64,000 bases of DNA from Candidatus Methylomirabilis sp. (lineage in GTDB: Bacteria; Methylomirabilota; Methylomirabilia; Methylomirabilales; Methylomirabilaceae). The translations under genes were made by a program, and so were the position numbers. Below the pieces are notes generated by a model. The model was given only the letters and a program-made list of their open reading frames with translations, ran no database searches and had not been told where the DNA came from. The stretch covers positions 19,504-83,503 of the forward strand of contig NSJM01000001.1 in NCBI GenBank assembly GCA_002634395.1, given 5' to 3'. Shown here piece after piece: positions 45,952 to 56,300 of the stretch (its first letter is position 1; every line of letters begins with the position of its first letter).

Positions 45952-46713
45952 TCAGAGCTGCTCTGAGAGATCGAGATCTCGAAAATACGCCTCGACGCGA
46001 GCGAGATCTTCTTCGGTGTCCACCCCTATGGTGTCGTACGGGGTCTCGACGACAGAGATCGGTATGCCATGCTCCAGGAACCGAAGCTGTTCGAGCTTCT
46101 CTGTCTGCTCCAACGGTGACGGCAGAAGCTGGTGAAAGCGTTCGAGCGCCGATCCGGTATACGCATAGATGCCGAGATGCTTAAAGTAAGCGGCGTCTGC
46201 GGCCAGGTCCCGGTTGTAGGGGATGGCATGGCGAGAGAAATAGAGCGCTCTTCCGTCGAGATCCGTTACGACCTTGACGCAGTTGGGGTTGTGCGCCTCC
46301 TCCGCCGTGATAGGGGTTTTTACCGTGCCGACCTGGACAGAAGGATCTTTCAGGAACGGCTGCAACAGGACCTCAAGGTGCGCCGGCCTGATCATCGGCT
46401 CATCACCCTGGATATTGACATAGATATCGGCCGATAATGTCTGCATGACCTCGTGAATCCTGTCGGTCCCGGATGCATGGCGATCAGAGGTCATACGGAC
46501 CTTCATTTGATTCACAACGCAGTAGTCATACACCTCTTGCGAATCGGTCGCCACCACCAGGTCATTCAACAACCCGCATCGACTCGCGCGCGCAAAGACG
46601 TGATAGAGCATCGGCCGGCCCCAGATCGGCCGAAGGACCTTACCGGGGAGCCTCGTCGAGGCTAGCCGTGCCGGGATAACGCCGACAATCGTTCGCTTTG
46701 CGTGATACTGCAT
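45952..46713 (-). CDS. kdsB: 3-deoxy-manno-octulosonate cytidylyltransferase
   Basis: 253 residues from MQYHAKRTIVGVIPARLAS, the family length; the longer open frame to 46902 is out of family. It activates Kdo with CTP for lipopolysaccharide inner-core synthesis. Seen: IPARLASTRLPGKVLRPIWG (nucleotide loop), SDRHASGTDRIHEVM, YVNIQGDEPMI, HLGIYAYTG and SVVETPYDTIGVDTEEDL. Complete. It establishes that the host makes LPS. It follows the monooxygenase gene by 20 bases. Confidence 0.95.
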   Translation of the reverse strand: MQYHAKRTIVGVIPARLASTRLPGKVLRPIWGRPMLYHVFARASRCGLLNDLVVATDSQEVYDYCVVNQMKVRMTSDRHASGTDRIHEVMQTLSADIYVNIQGDEPMIRPAHLEVLLQPFLKDPSVQVGTVKTPITAEEAHNPNCVKVVTDLDGRALYFSRHAIPYNRDLAADAAYFKHLGIYAYTGSALERFHQLLPSPLEQTEKLEQLRFLEHGIPISVVETPYDTIGVDTEEDLARVEAYFRDLDLSEQL

Positions 46714-46733
46714 CGTGTCCCGGCTGCCACCCG

Positions 46734-47042
46734 CTATGATTTTTTCTCCGATACCTGGATAACCTCGTGCATCTCGAAGACGCTTCGACCTGCGAACATC
46801 TCCTTGGGCGCCGGGTTGGCATGGGCCTGCTTGAACGATTCGCTCTGCATCCATGCCTCGAACGCCGCCTCGCTCTCCCAATAGGTTAGGACCACGTAGC
46901 AATCACCCTGAAGAGGCCGGAGGACCTCGTTTCGGATGAATCCCGGCATTCGGTCAACCGCTCCAAGGCGCTGTTCGAACCGCTTCTCAAACTCCTGCTC
47001 GTATCCCTTCGTAATCGATACCCTGTTGGCCGTGACAATCAT
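46734..47042 (-). CDS. Antibiotic-biosynthesis-monooxygenase (ABM) domain / IsdG-like heme-degrading protein
   Basis: 102 residues from MIVTANRVSITKGYEQEFEK; GGAGGG lies 4 bases before this ATG, while the open frame extends further upstream without a site. Family features: FEKRFEQRLGAVDRMPGFIR, YVVLTYWESEAAFEAWMQSE, SFKQAHAN (conserved His). This is the ferredoxin-like ABM fold of HmoA/IsdG proteins, which cleave heme in some bacteria. Heme binding is inferred from resemblance only. It lies upstream of kdsB with no clear functional link. Confidence 0.82.
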   Translation of the reverse strand: MIVTANRVSITKGYEQEFEKRFEQRLGAVDRMPGFIRNEVLRPLQGDCYVVLTYWESEAAFEAWMQSESFKQAHANPAPKEMFAGRSVFEMHEVIQVSEKKS

Positions 47043-47110
47043 TGTGCCCTCCAGTGCAGGACGGTTCCACGTTTCATGGGATCGGATAGTTACCATCATA
47101 ATCTGTCCGA

Positions 47111-48604
47111 CTACAAATCGTCAACGCGCCCCGCTCCATTTTCCCGCACCGTTGCCACCCGCGACAGCGCATAGGCCGGTACTTCGCGGCCCGATTTCGT
47201 GATATAGGCGACTTGCAGTGCCCCGCCCATGACCGCCTCCACTCGCACTCGCTCAACTTCTTCACCCTGGGCAAAGACAGGGCCAACGCCGGGAAGAGCG
47301 GCCAGCGTGAACGTCGCCGAGGCGCTGATCACGCTCGATTGATTGGTAGGAATCGTGAGGGTCGCCGTTGCCATGGACGCCTCCAGCGTCCCGGTCAGGG
47401 GAGTGCTGGTCGTTGAGCTCGCGGCGCCATTCATCGGTTTTTCCACTACTGTCACTGTCGTACCCAGCGGGATGTTGGACGCTGCCAAGGCGACCGTCAT
47501 CGGATTCGTCGTGCCCAAAGGGATCGCGATATCCGGATTCGTAAACGAGCCGGTTGGCGAGGTTGGCGCCGTCACCCCTGCGACCGATGTAATCGTCAAG
47601 CTCGGCACATTGGGTAGCGCGAGCACCCCAGGCTGATCAATAGACGGTACCCCCACCAAGTTGATCGTCGCCGTGCTGGTGTACGACTCGATGCGAATGC
47701 GGCCCGCGCCACCACTCCCACCATTTCCTCCTGTACCACCAGAGACGTTGATCGAGCCTTCATTCCCACCGATGCTCGTGGCAACTAAACGAATGGCCCC
47801 ACCGCTTCCGCCTCCACCCGCATAGCCGGGGCCAGGGCCATTTCCTCCTCGAGCCAAGAGCGTACCCGTGAATGTAATCGTCCCTGATGATGCAATCAAT
47901 AAGGCACCACCCCCTCCACCGCCACCGGCACCCGTCACCCCAAAGGACGCGCTCCCTCCACCACCTCCGGATCCGCCGATGAGGGGAACGAGAGAATTAG
48001 TCCCGTACGTGGGGCCGGAAGTCGCCGAGACGCATCCGGCGGCGTAAGAGCCACCGCCACCAGCGCTGCCGAAGCTTCCGCCACCCGCGCTGAGATAATA
48101 AGGGCTGCATAACCTGCCACCTTCCCCACCACCGGGCCCCAGTCCTGTTCCGCCTGTGGTTGAGTTGATCCCATCCGCGCCATCACCGCCGTCGAAGCCG
48201 CCTGGCCCACTCAGCCCGCCATTAGGGGCAATGGTGGTCCCATTTCCCACACTCGCTCCAGCCCCACCACTCCCATCGATGGTTCCAGCGATCGTCACAG
48301 TGCCGCTGGCCAGCATCGTGACTGACGTATTGGTTGCGTTTCGGATGAACTTGACGGTGACGCCAGTCGGAATGTTGATCGTGGTAAAGTTAAAGGTCCC
48401 ACTTAAGGGCAAGGGGACCATCACCGTGCACGGGGTGGGGGTACAAGTTGGGTTGAAGACCCCATCGGCGCCTGTGCTCCCGCTATCGAACGTCTGCGCG
48501 ATCGCTGATGCACCCCAAAAGACAATCGCTGTCACCACAGCACTGATCGCCAGCTTCGCCCCACAACGGCCTCGTATTCGATGGACTCCCATCAACTCAG
48601 TCAT
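47111..48604 (-). CDS. Exported glycine-rich repetitive protein
   Basis: 497 residues. N-terminal hydrophobic signal (LAISAVVTAIVFWGASAIA, cleavage after AIAQ). Then strands (TFNFTTINIPTGVTVKF), TVTIAGTIDGSGGAGAS, and a long Gly-rich block (about residues 110-300) with runs such as GGSGGGGGSAS and GGAGRIRIES. Then ILVGVPSIDQPG and an Ig-like segment ending in SGREVPAYALSRVA. Such proteins form parallel beta-helix or elastic surface layers. No enzyme motif is seen. Its base composition in the Gly block is very skewed to GGN codons. It shares strand with the Rhs island and could be part of it. Confidence 0.7.
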   Translation of the reverse strand: MTELMGVHRIRGRCGAKLAISAVVTAIVFWGASAIAQTFDSGSTGADGVFNPTCTPTPCTVMVPLPLSGTFNFTTINIPTGVTVKFIRNATNTSVTMLASGTVTIAGTIDGSGGAGASVGNGTTIAPNGGLSGPGGFDGGDGADGINSTTGGTGLGPGGGEGGRLCSPYYLSAGGGSFGSAGGGGSYAAGCVSATSGPTYGTNSLVPLIGGSGGGGGSASFGVTGAGGGGGGGALLIASSGTITFTGTLLARGGNGPGPGYAGGGGSGGAIRLVATSIGGNEGSINVSGGTGGNGGSGGAGRIRIESYTSTATINLVGVPSIDQPGVLALPNVPSLTITSVAGVTAPTSPTGSFTNPDIAIPLGTTNPMTVALAASNIPLGTTVTVVEKPMNGAASSTTSTPLTGTLEASMATATLTIPTNQSSVISASATFTLAALPGVGPVFAQGEEVERVRVEAVMGGALQVAYITKSGREVPAYALSRVATVRENGAGRVDDL

Positions 48605-48684
48605 CGCTATTGCCTCCTCTCTTGCAGCTTATCGATCTTCGCTCTATGACTTTACAAACCCGAACCCCAAAACTTGAAACTTCG

Positions 48685-49998
48685 TTACTCCACCGTAAAC
48701 ATATTCCAGCCCGTCCCCGTCGCCGTAGAGGTATCAGTCGGCGTCGTAATGCGTACCGCTCTCGGCCCGGGTACAGCACCTGAGGTGATCGCGAGGGTAA
48801 ACATCGCCTCAGTGCCATCGGGGCTCACGGCAAGGTTCGTCACTGACAGATTCGGGTCAGTCGCTCCATTCAACTCGAAGGTCACTCCGGTTGCACCCGA
48901 GAACCCAGCGCCACTAATCAGCACCGAGAGCCCGGCGACCCCACGTGCGCCGACGGATGGCAAGACCGCGGCGATGAACGGCTCAAGCGCGATCGCGACA
49001 AGTGACGACTGAACAAAGACTGTCTGCCCGATCAGCGGCGCGAAGCCGACACTGACGTTGGGTGCGGCAAGAGTACTCGGAGTGGAGAGGGGTGGTGTGA
49101 CAAATCCTACGCTCACTGGTGGCGCAGTGAGTGTGTTGATCACACTTGACCCTTGAGCGATAAATCCCACGCTTACGGGCCGCGCCATCAGGTTGTTCAC
49201 GATTGCGGACGTCAGGGCCGCAGGGGCAACACTCACGGGTCTGGCAAAGATCTCTGGCGCCTGAACGATTACCACCGTGGCCGAATCGAAGAGGGACGGA
49301 TCGTCGGTGCGCGTCGCCATGACCGTGATGGTGGCGGGCGACGGGGCCACCGCCGGTGCTGTATATAGCCCAGTCGGTGAGATCGTTCCGACAGTCATAT
49401 TGCCGCTCACGACTCCATTCACGTTCCAGGTAATAACGGCCGCAATCGTACCGCTCATCGTTGCCGTAAACTGCTGCGCCTGCTTCGTGAACAGCACGGC
49501 ATTCGAAGGGCTGATCGTGATGGCGCTCAGCACCATAAAAGGCTCCGGAGAAGTTGCAGTGCCGAGCGGTGTGGTTACCGTGATCGGCCCCGTGAGCGCC
49601 CCCAGCGGGACCGATGTGGCGATGCTGTTCGCCGTGGCCGCGCTGACGGTCGCGATGGCCCCACTGAAGAACACGGTATTTTGTGCGGAGTCCGGGCTAA
49701 AGCCTCCGCCGAAGATCGAGACCTCCGTCCCGACTTTCCCCCTATCGGGACTCACCAGCGTGATAGCCACCGGTCCCGCGGTGTCAGCAACATTGTGGCG
49801 ACTGATGGCGAGGATGTTGCCGACCCCATCGTAGGTATAGGTCGCCGCGTTCCCCCCCTGATCCACTACCCCCACCAGCCTCCCCAGGTCGTCATAGACG
49901 TAATGGACCGCGGACTCCTGCGCCCGCGCGCCGCCCGCCAGGCCCAGCATCAACTGGAGCGTCAAGAGAACTGCAAACGGTCTCAATCTTCGCTTCAT
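48685..49998 (-). CDS. Exported YD-repeat plus IPT/TIG protein with PVSVG repeats
   Basis: 437 residues from MKRRLRPFAVLLTLQLM with AAGGA 7 bases upstream; signal peptide ending GGARAQ. One and a half YD repeats (HYVYDDLGRLVGVVDQGG, TYTYDGVGNILAIS) open the mature protein. Next come IPT/TIG Ig folds (ITLVSPDRGKVGTEVSIFGG), a Big-like domain (ITWNVNGVVSGNMTVGTISP), then four units of about 21 residues each containing P-x-VSV (FARPVSVA, MARPVSVGF, APPVSVGF, AAPNVSVGF), then a final TIG domain (PSVGARGVAGLSVLISGAGF). It is probably a surface adhesin-like partner of the neighbouring Rhs protein. 23 bases separate it from the small membrane protein upstream. Confidence 0.75.
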   Translation of the reverse strand: MKRRLRPFAVLLTLQLMLGLAGGARAQESAVHYVYDDLGRLVGVVDQGGNAATYTYDGVGNILAISRHNVADTAGPVAITLVSPDRGKVGTEVSIFGGGFSPDSAQNTVFFSGAIATVSAATANSIATSVPLGALTGPITVTTPLGTATSPEPFMVLSAITISPSNAVLFTKQAQQFTATMSGTIAAVITWNVNGVVSGNMTVGTISPTGLYTAPAVAPSPATITVMATRTDDPSLFDSATVVIVQAPEIFARPVSVAPAALTSAIVNNLMARPVSVGFIAQGSSVINTLTAPPVSVGFVTPPLSTPSTLAAPNVSVGFAPLIGQTVFVQSSLVAIALEPFIAAVLPSVGARGVAGLSVLISGAGFSGATGVTFELNGATDPNLSVTNLAVSPDGTEAMFTLAITSGAVPGPRAVRITTPTDTSTATGTGWNMFTVE

Positions 49999-50021
49999 GA
50001 GCTTGTCCTTACTACTTCTTA

Positions 50022-50309
50022 CTATTTGAATAGCCGACCGAGCAGTCGCCAGAGCAACCACAACACACCGCCAACCGTCGAGTACAGAACCACATTACTC
50101 CCAACAGAGATCGCAACGACCACAATCGGCTCCCACCATCGTTGGTGAATCGTCTCAAGCGCCATCAACATAATAGAACTTGGCCAGAGAACAACCCCAA
50201 GGTACGGCCAGTCAAAAATGTCCCACAAATACCGAGCGATGATGAATATAACCACAGGAATAAGTAGGCCCGCCAAGGTCCAATACATCACAAATCGAGT
50301 CATCTTCAT
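50022..50309 (-). CDS. Small three-helix membrane protein, candidate immunity protein for the Rhs toxin tip
   Basis: 95 residues, three membrane segments (FVMYWTLAGLLIPVVIFIIA, YLGVVLWPSSIMLMALETI, IVVVAISVGSNVVLYSTVGG) and a basic C-terminus (LLWRLLGRLFK). I do not recognise the family. Its ATG overlaps the TGA of the giant Rhs gene as ATGA, the position where polymorphic toxins carry their immunity gene. That placement is the only evidence for the role. It has lower GC than its neighbours, as is common for recently exchanged toxin tips. It ends in TAG. Confidence 0.6.
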   Translation of the reverse strand: MKMTRFVMYWTLAGLLIPVVIFIIARYLWDIFDWPYLGVVLWPSSIMLMALETIHQRWWEPIVVVAISVGSNVVLYSTVGGVLWLLWRLLGRLFK

Positions 50310-53300
50310 GGCCTGGGCTCACCATAGGTTTCTCTGAGCTGACGGAACAGTTGCTTCGGAAGTATCGTGTTAGGTACTTGCAATCCCCCCGCCCGCAAGA
50401 CCTCCTCTACGAAGATCGCGCAATTTCGGGAGAACAAATTATAGGGACGGGGCTGGCCGAGTGCGTTGCTAAGAATCTGCTGCATTATGGCGTCCTGAGA
50501 TGGGCTTGTCGGAATCATAATCGTCTGGATCGCCTGTCGCGGATCAAGACGAACGGTACCAAGTACATCCTGTCCCGCCCACACCGCTATAGAACGTTCT
50601 AAGGGATAGTGACCCACTGTCTGCGGCGTATTGATGCCCACCCCGATGTGGCCGAATCCTCTTCTGCCGAGGGCGTCAGGAACTCCAGGGTATAAGGCAA
50701 CTATTGCATCTAGTCCTAAGGGGTCGGTAAATGAGATTGGGTTGTTCAGAACATACCGATAAAGGTTTATGCCCCCGAAGAGCCCGACTGGATCCTCACC
50801 GAGGAAGCGATGAAGCAGTGGTAAGTAGTAGCGTGCCCGGTACGAATAGAGGCCGACCACGCTATCATTTTCTCGGCTCGTGTATTGGAATGGGTTTGGG
50901 AAGGTTGGATTTGTAGAAGACGTAGCGCCAAAAGGGTCGTAGGAATACCGGACTATGGGCGACGCGGTAGAATCTGTAACCGCTAAGGTACTCCCCAATG
51001 GGTCGTAAATGGAGAAGTAGGTGCCGTCCCGATTGGTGAAGCTGAAAGCCTCGTCGATCGCGAGCGACCGAAAGTAGTTCGTTGTGCCGCTTGGGTCTAG
51101 TTGCTGGATGATATCGAGGCCGTCGTAGAGGTATTGGGTGGGCTGGCCATTGATCTGTTTGGTCGCCCGACGACCGAAGGCATCGTACCCAAAGTCGGCG
51201 CTCGTGGTAGGACCGCTGAGGGCCACCAGCCGATTCCGCGCATCCCACGTGAAGGTCGTCACGCCGGCAGCATCGGTGACGCTCGTGAGATTCCCATTCG
51301 CGTCGTAGGTCATGGACTTGTCGCTGAAGGTCTGCTGGCGATTGGCGGCATCATAGGCAGCGCTCGGCACCGGATCAGGCAACAGCGTCCGTGCGAAGGA
51401 GCCGCCTACGCCGGTGCGGTTGCCGGCGCGGTCGTAAGTGTAAGTGAGATCGCCAAGCACACCTGTCGCGTTCTGGTAGATCAGGGCGGTAAACCGAGAG
51501 GCCGCATCGTACTGGTAGTCGGTGGAGACGCCGTTGGGCAGCGCGAGCTTCGTTCGCCGACCGACAGCATCGTAGTCAATCGCCACCGGGTTCAGGGGCG
51601 CCTGGGTGATGCTGCGCAGCCGAGACGCGGCGTCGTAAGTGTAGGTGACTGGGTTGAGATCATTGACCTGCATCTCGGTCCGGCGGCCCAGGGGATCGTA
51701 GTCGTAGGCCAGCGTGCCGAGGCCGGTGGTCTCCGACACGAGCCGATCCAGCGGGTCGTAGGCGAGCGTGATCGGCCGGTGCGGATCGGCGCTGTCGTCG
51801 GCCTGCACCAAGCGACCGACCGTATCGTAGACGAAGCCGGTTGTGGTGCCATCGGCGAAGGCGGATGTCGTGCGCCGGTTCAGCGCGTCATAGCTGAAGG
51901 TCGCGGTGTGCCCCGTGCGATCGGTGGTCCTCACCAGGTTGCCATTACCGTCATAGGTGAAGGTCTCGACAGCGCCCATGGGATCGGTCCGGGAGGCCAG
52001 GTGGTCCATGCTGTCGTAGGTGTGGGTGATTGTGTGGTTCAGCGCGTCCGTCACGGTGAGGAGGTTTCCGTTGCCGTCGTAGGTGAAGCGGGTTACGCCG
52101 CCCCGGGGATCGGCAAGGCTGCTAAGCCGGTTCAGGGGATCGTAGGTGAAGGTCGTGGCCTTCCCACGTGGGTCAGTCTGGGTCAGGAGGCGCGAGACGG
52201 CATCGTACGTCCGGGTCGAGACGTTGCCGAGCGGGTCAGTGATCGTGCTCAGGTTCCCGCTCGCATCGTACTCGAAGCGGGTCGTGTGGCCGAGGGCATC
52301 GGTCGTCGCAGTCGGCTGACCGAAGGCATTAGAGGTCATCGTGGTCGTCTGCCCGAGGGGGTCCGCGAGACTCGTGAGGTTCCCCGTGGCGTTGTAGGCG
52401 AAGGTCGTGACGTTGCCCATCGGATCGGTCAGGCGCGTGAGCCGGTTGAAGGTCGGCTCATAGGTGAAAGTGCGGACGTGGCCCTGCGGGTCGGTAATGG
52501 AGGTGACGTTGCCCGCATCGTAGGTGAATCGGGTGACGCGCCCCAGCGGATCGGTGGTGGCGGTCAGGAGATTGGACAAGGGCTCGTACTCGAACAGGGT
52601 CGTCTGGCCGAGGGCGTCGCTGATGGCGGTGCGGAGACCGGCGCCGTTGAACCGGTGCGTGGTGGGATGGCCGCGGGGATCGACCAGGACGGTGGCGACG
52701 ACTTGGCTGCTCGAGGGGGTGGCGCTGCAGGGTGCCTGAGTGATCGGGCCGCCGGCCGCTGCCTCAGTCAAGAGCTGCTGCGCAGGTGCGGTCGTCGCCA
52801 GGTCGGCCGTGACGTAGTAGATCGTGAAGAGGCCACCATCGGCCAGTTGCTGGCGGCAGACGCGGCCGTTCGCATCGTAGGTGTTGCGGAGGAAGGTGAT
52901 GCCGCGTGGGTCGGTGATGGAGGTCATGCGGCTGCTCGCGTCGTAGGTGTAGGTGGTGCGCCCGCCCGCCGGATCGGTGATGGCTGTGAGACGGTTCGAG
53001 CCGTCATACTCGTACCGGACCGTGCGCCCGAGAGGATCCGTGGCGGCGTTGACGCGGTCGCGAGCCAGTATCACCCAACTGATCGAGATGGCACGTCCTC
53101 CGGGATCGCGGATGGCGGTCGGGTTGTACTCGACTTGGCGCTCGATAGAGACCGCGTTGCCGCTGCGGTCTCTGACCTCAATCAGCAGGCCGAAGCTGTC
53201 GAAGCGGAGGGTTTGACCGTCCCGATAGCGCAGTGATCTGCTGCCGTCCGGGTTGGTCGTGATGCGGGCCCCACGAAAGGCGGGGATCGTGGTATTGATG

Positions 53301-56300
53301 TAGCTGCCGTCGGGCTGTTTGAAGAACTGGGTCCGAGCGTTCCCCTCATAGGCGTAGGTCAACACCGTCGAGGCCGTCTGGAGAAGGACGTCGTCGAACG
53401 TCAGGGTGGTACCGATACCGAAGGACCCAGGGGCCGTGTCGCCCGAGCGATAGGTTCGGGTCAGGCTGACGGGAATCCGACCAGGGAGCACCAGGTCGGT
53501 CTGGGTGAGGATGAAGATGCCGGTGGAGAGGTCCACGGGGTCGGCGCCAGGGGTACCGAGGCCTTTCTGAGGGGTGGGGCCGCCTTGGGGGTCACCGACG
53601 CGCGAGGAACTCCAGACCGCCGCACCGCAGCAGAACTTGGGGATGCCGACGCCGGGGTCCGTGGCGATACTCGTCCCGTTCTCGCTCACCGTCCCGGTCC
53701 CGGCCAGGCGCCACGCGTTCGGCGCCTCGCCCAGGTTCGACGACTCGTCGAAGTACCACAGTTCGGCCTTCTCGCCCGGTGCGAGCCCCAGGTCATTGGG
53801 GGCCTCGAACGGAATGGGTTGGGTGGGGGTGCCCCCACCCTGCTTGCCGAAGTAGAACATGTAGACGGTTCGCGCGTTCACCTCTGGCGGAAGGGGCGGC
53901 ACCGGCAACCGATCGATCGGGACGGTACGGATCGAGACCTGCTCGTTGGGCTGTCCGTCCCAGCCGACGATCCGAGTTCCGGCAGGGATGCGGAGCCTGA
54001 CGCCTGGCAGGTCCGGGTCGGTAGCGACCGTCTCCCGTGTCGGATCGATCAGCGTGAAGTTGGAGTTTTTCTGGGCGTGCAGGTGGGGGAGATACGGGAG
54101 GTGATTGAGCTGCCAGGCCGCGATGGTCAGGGAGACGGTGATGGTTGGATAATGCTGGGTCGGGGTGCTGGCCGGCCCGCCGTCGATCAGGACCACCTGG
54201 TCACCGGCAGGCGGGTCGAGGAGCAGGAAGTTACCGTTAGCGTCGGTGGAGGCCGTCGTGCCGCCGACGGCGATCGTGACGCCCTGAAGCGGGCGTTCGT
54301 CGGTATCCACGACGCGGCCGCTGAGCGCCGTGCGGCCAGCGGCGAGGACCTGTACCATCAGCGTGGCTGAACGGCTCCGCATGACACCGTCAATCATGGC
54401 GGTCCCGGTGACGGTCAGGGTGAAGGTACCGGCAGGGACGGAGCCGGCCGCGGCGACGGTGAGGGTGGCGACTCCTCCCGGCGCGATCTGCGGCGGGCTG
54501 AGTATCGTGGTTACGCCTACCGGTGCCCCGCTCAGCGCGAGGGCGATGGAGCCGATAAAGCCCTCTGACACTGCGGCCGTGATCCGGTAGCTCACCTGGT
54601 CGCCCGCCAGGACCGCCCCGGTTGTGGGCGCGATGGTCAGGGTGAAGTCCGGGCCGCCGACGACGGTAAAGGTGGCAGTTGCGCTGCTCATGTTGCTGGC
54701 CTGGTCGGCAATGCTCGCCTGCAGGGTGTGGGGACCATTCGCGAGGGGCGTCGCCAGCGTGGCGGTACCGCCGGTAGGTGAGAGCGCGAATGCCGCTGAA
54801 ATGTCGCTCCCATCGAGCGTAACGCGGAAGGTGCCTAATGCAACCCCCGAGGCAGCGTCGCTGTAGGCAAGCGTGATGGTGAGCGTCGGCGTGGAGACGC
54901 TGCTACCATTGGCTGGGGCGGTGATGGCAAGGACAGGCGGGGTGTTGTCGGTCGTGATGGGGATCATAGCACTCACCTCACTGCCTGCTTTGTCGCGCGC
55001 AAACGCCGAAAGGGTGTGTGCGCCGTTGGCAAGAAGCGTCGTGTCGAGTGGGGTGGTGAAGGGTGGCGTATTGGTGGCCGCGAGGGTCAGGTCGTCGGCT
55101 TTTAACGTCACGAGGCCGATGCCGTTGCTGTCACTCGCCGTGGCCGTGAAGGGAATGGTTCCGCTCAGCTTGGCAGACGCGGCCGGATTGGTGATCGAGA
55201 CAGCAGGCGGCAGATCGTCGTGGACAACGGTGATGCTAGTCGGCGCAGAGGTAAGCCCATTGCCTGCCGCCACTGTAGCAAAGGTCTGGAGGGAGTTGCT
55301 TGTGTTTTTGGCGAGGAGGACACTGATAGCGAAGGCGCCGGCCGCATCGGCAAAGCCGGCGACGGGCGCTGAGCCTCCGTGAACGGTTACGAGGGCGCCT
55401 GGCTCCGTAGTCCCATGGAGCAGGAGGGTGGGCTGGTTCGTAAAAGCGGGTGCGGCGGGGTCGAGCGTCGGCGCCGCGGGGGCGAGGAATTTGAGGACCC
55501 GCTTCTGCCCGGCCTCGACGACGTAGAGATTTCCCTGACTGTCGAGGGCGAGGCCACGGGGCTTGCGAAGCCCTTGTGCAAAGGTTACTACCTGACCATC
55601 CGGCCGGCGTGTCAGGATGACGCCGTATTCAGGTCCTGGCTCTTTGGTCAGGGTTCCCGTGAGGAAGAGTCCCTCGACACGATCGCGGACGACGCCGAAG
55701 GGGTCTTTGAGGGGCTGGGTAATCACCGCGGTGACCTGCCCGTCGGCATCGACATGGAAGAGGCTGCCCTTGATGGCGGCGTTGCCCCGCTCGAAGCGCT
55801 CGGCCGCGACAAGGAGACTGCCGTCGGGTACGGTGAGGACCCCCTGCGGGTCCTTGAATTCGTCGATCAACGGCGCGACGACGCCGCTCGTATCGATCGA
55901 GTAGAGCGCCCCTTTTTCATCGCGCTCACCCCTTCGCCCTTGTGCGGAGACGACGAGATCGCCGGTAAGCCCGAGGGCGAGCCCTTTCGGATGCTTGAAC
56001 CCGTCGATCACTACGGTGAGGGTCTGGGTCGTGGGGTCGCGGCGGAGAATCACCCCCTTCTGCTCTTTTCCAGCTATTCCCCGCTGGTGCTTGGCAGCAA
56101 GGAATAGTACGCCGTCCTCATCGAGGGTGATCCCCTCGGGTTTCTCCAGGTTATCAATCACGACGGTGACCGTACGGTCGGGGGCGATCTGCAGGATCCA
56201 GCCGGGCTCGGCCTCGGAGAGCAGAAGCTGATCTTGAGGGTCGAGCGTAAGGTACTGCGGGGACTTCAGGTCATTGATGACGATCTCAAACGGGGCAAGT

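Noticed and set aside
51101..53236. A 711-codon open frame on the plus strand inside the Rhs gene
   Set aside because: It lies entirely antisense to the YD-repeat region. It is rich in Val/Gly/Arg repeats that mirror the YD codon pattern, has no family match, and the Rhs frame is clearly real.
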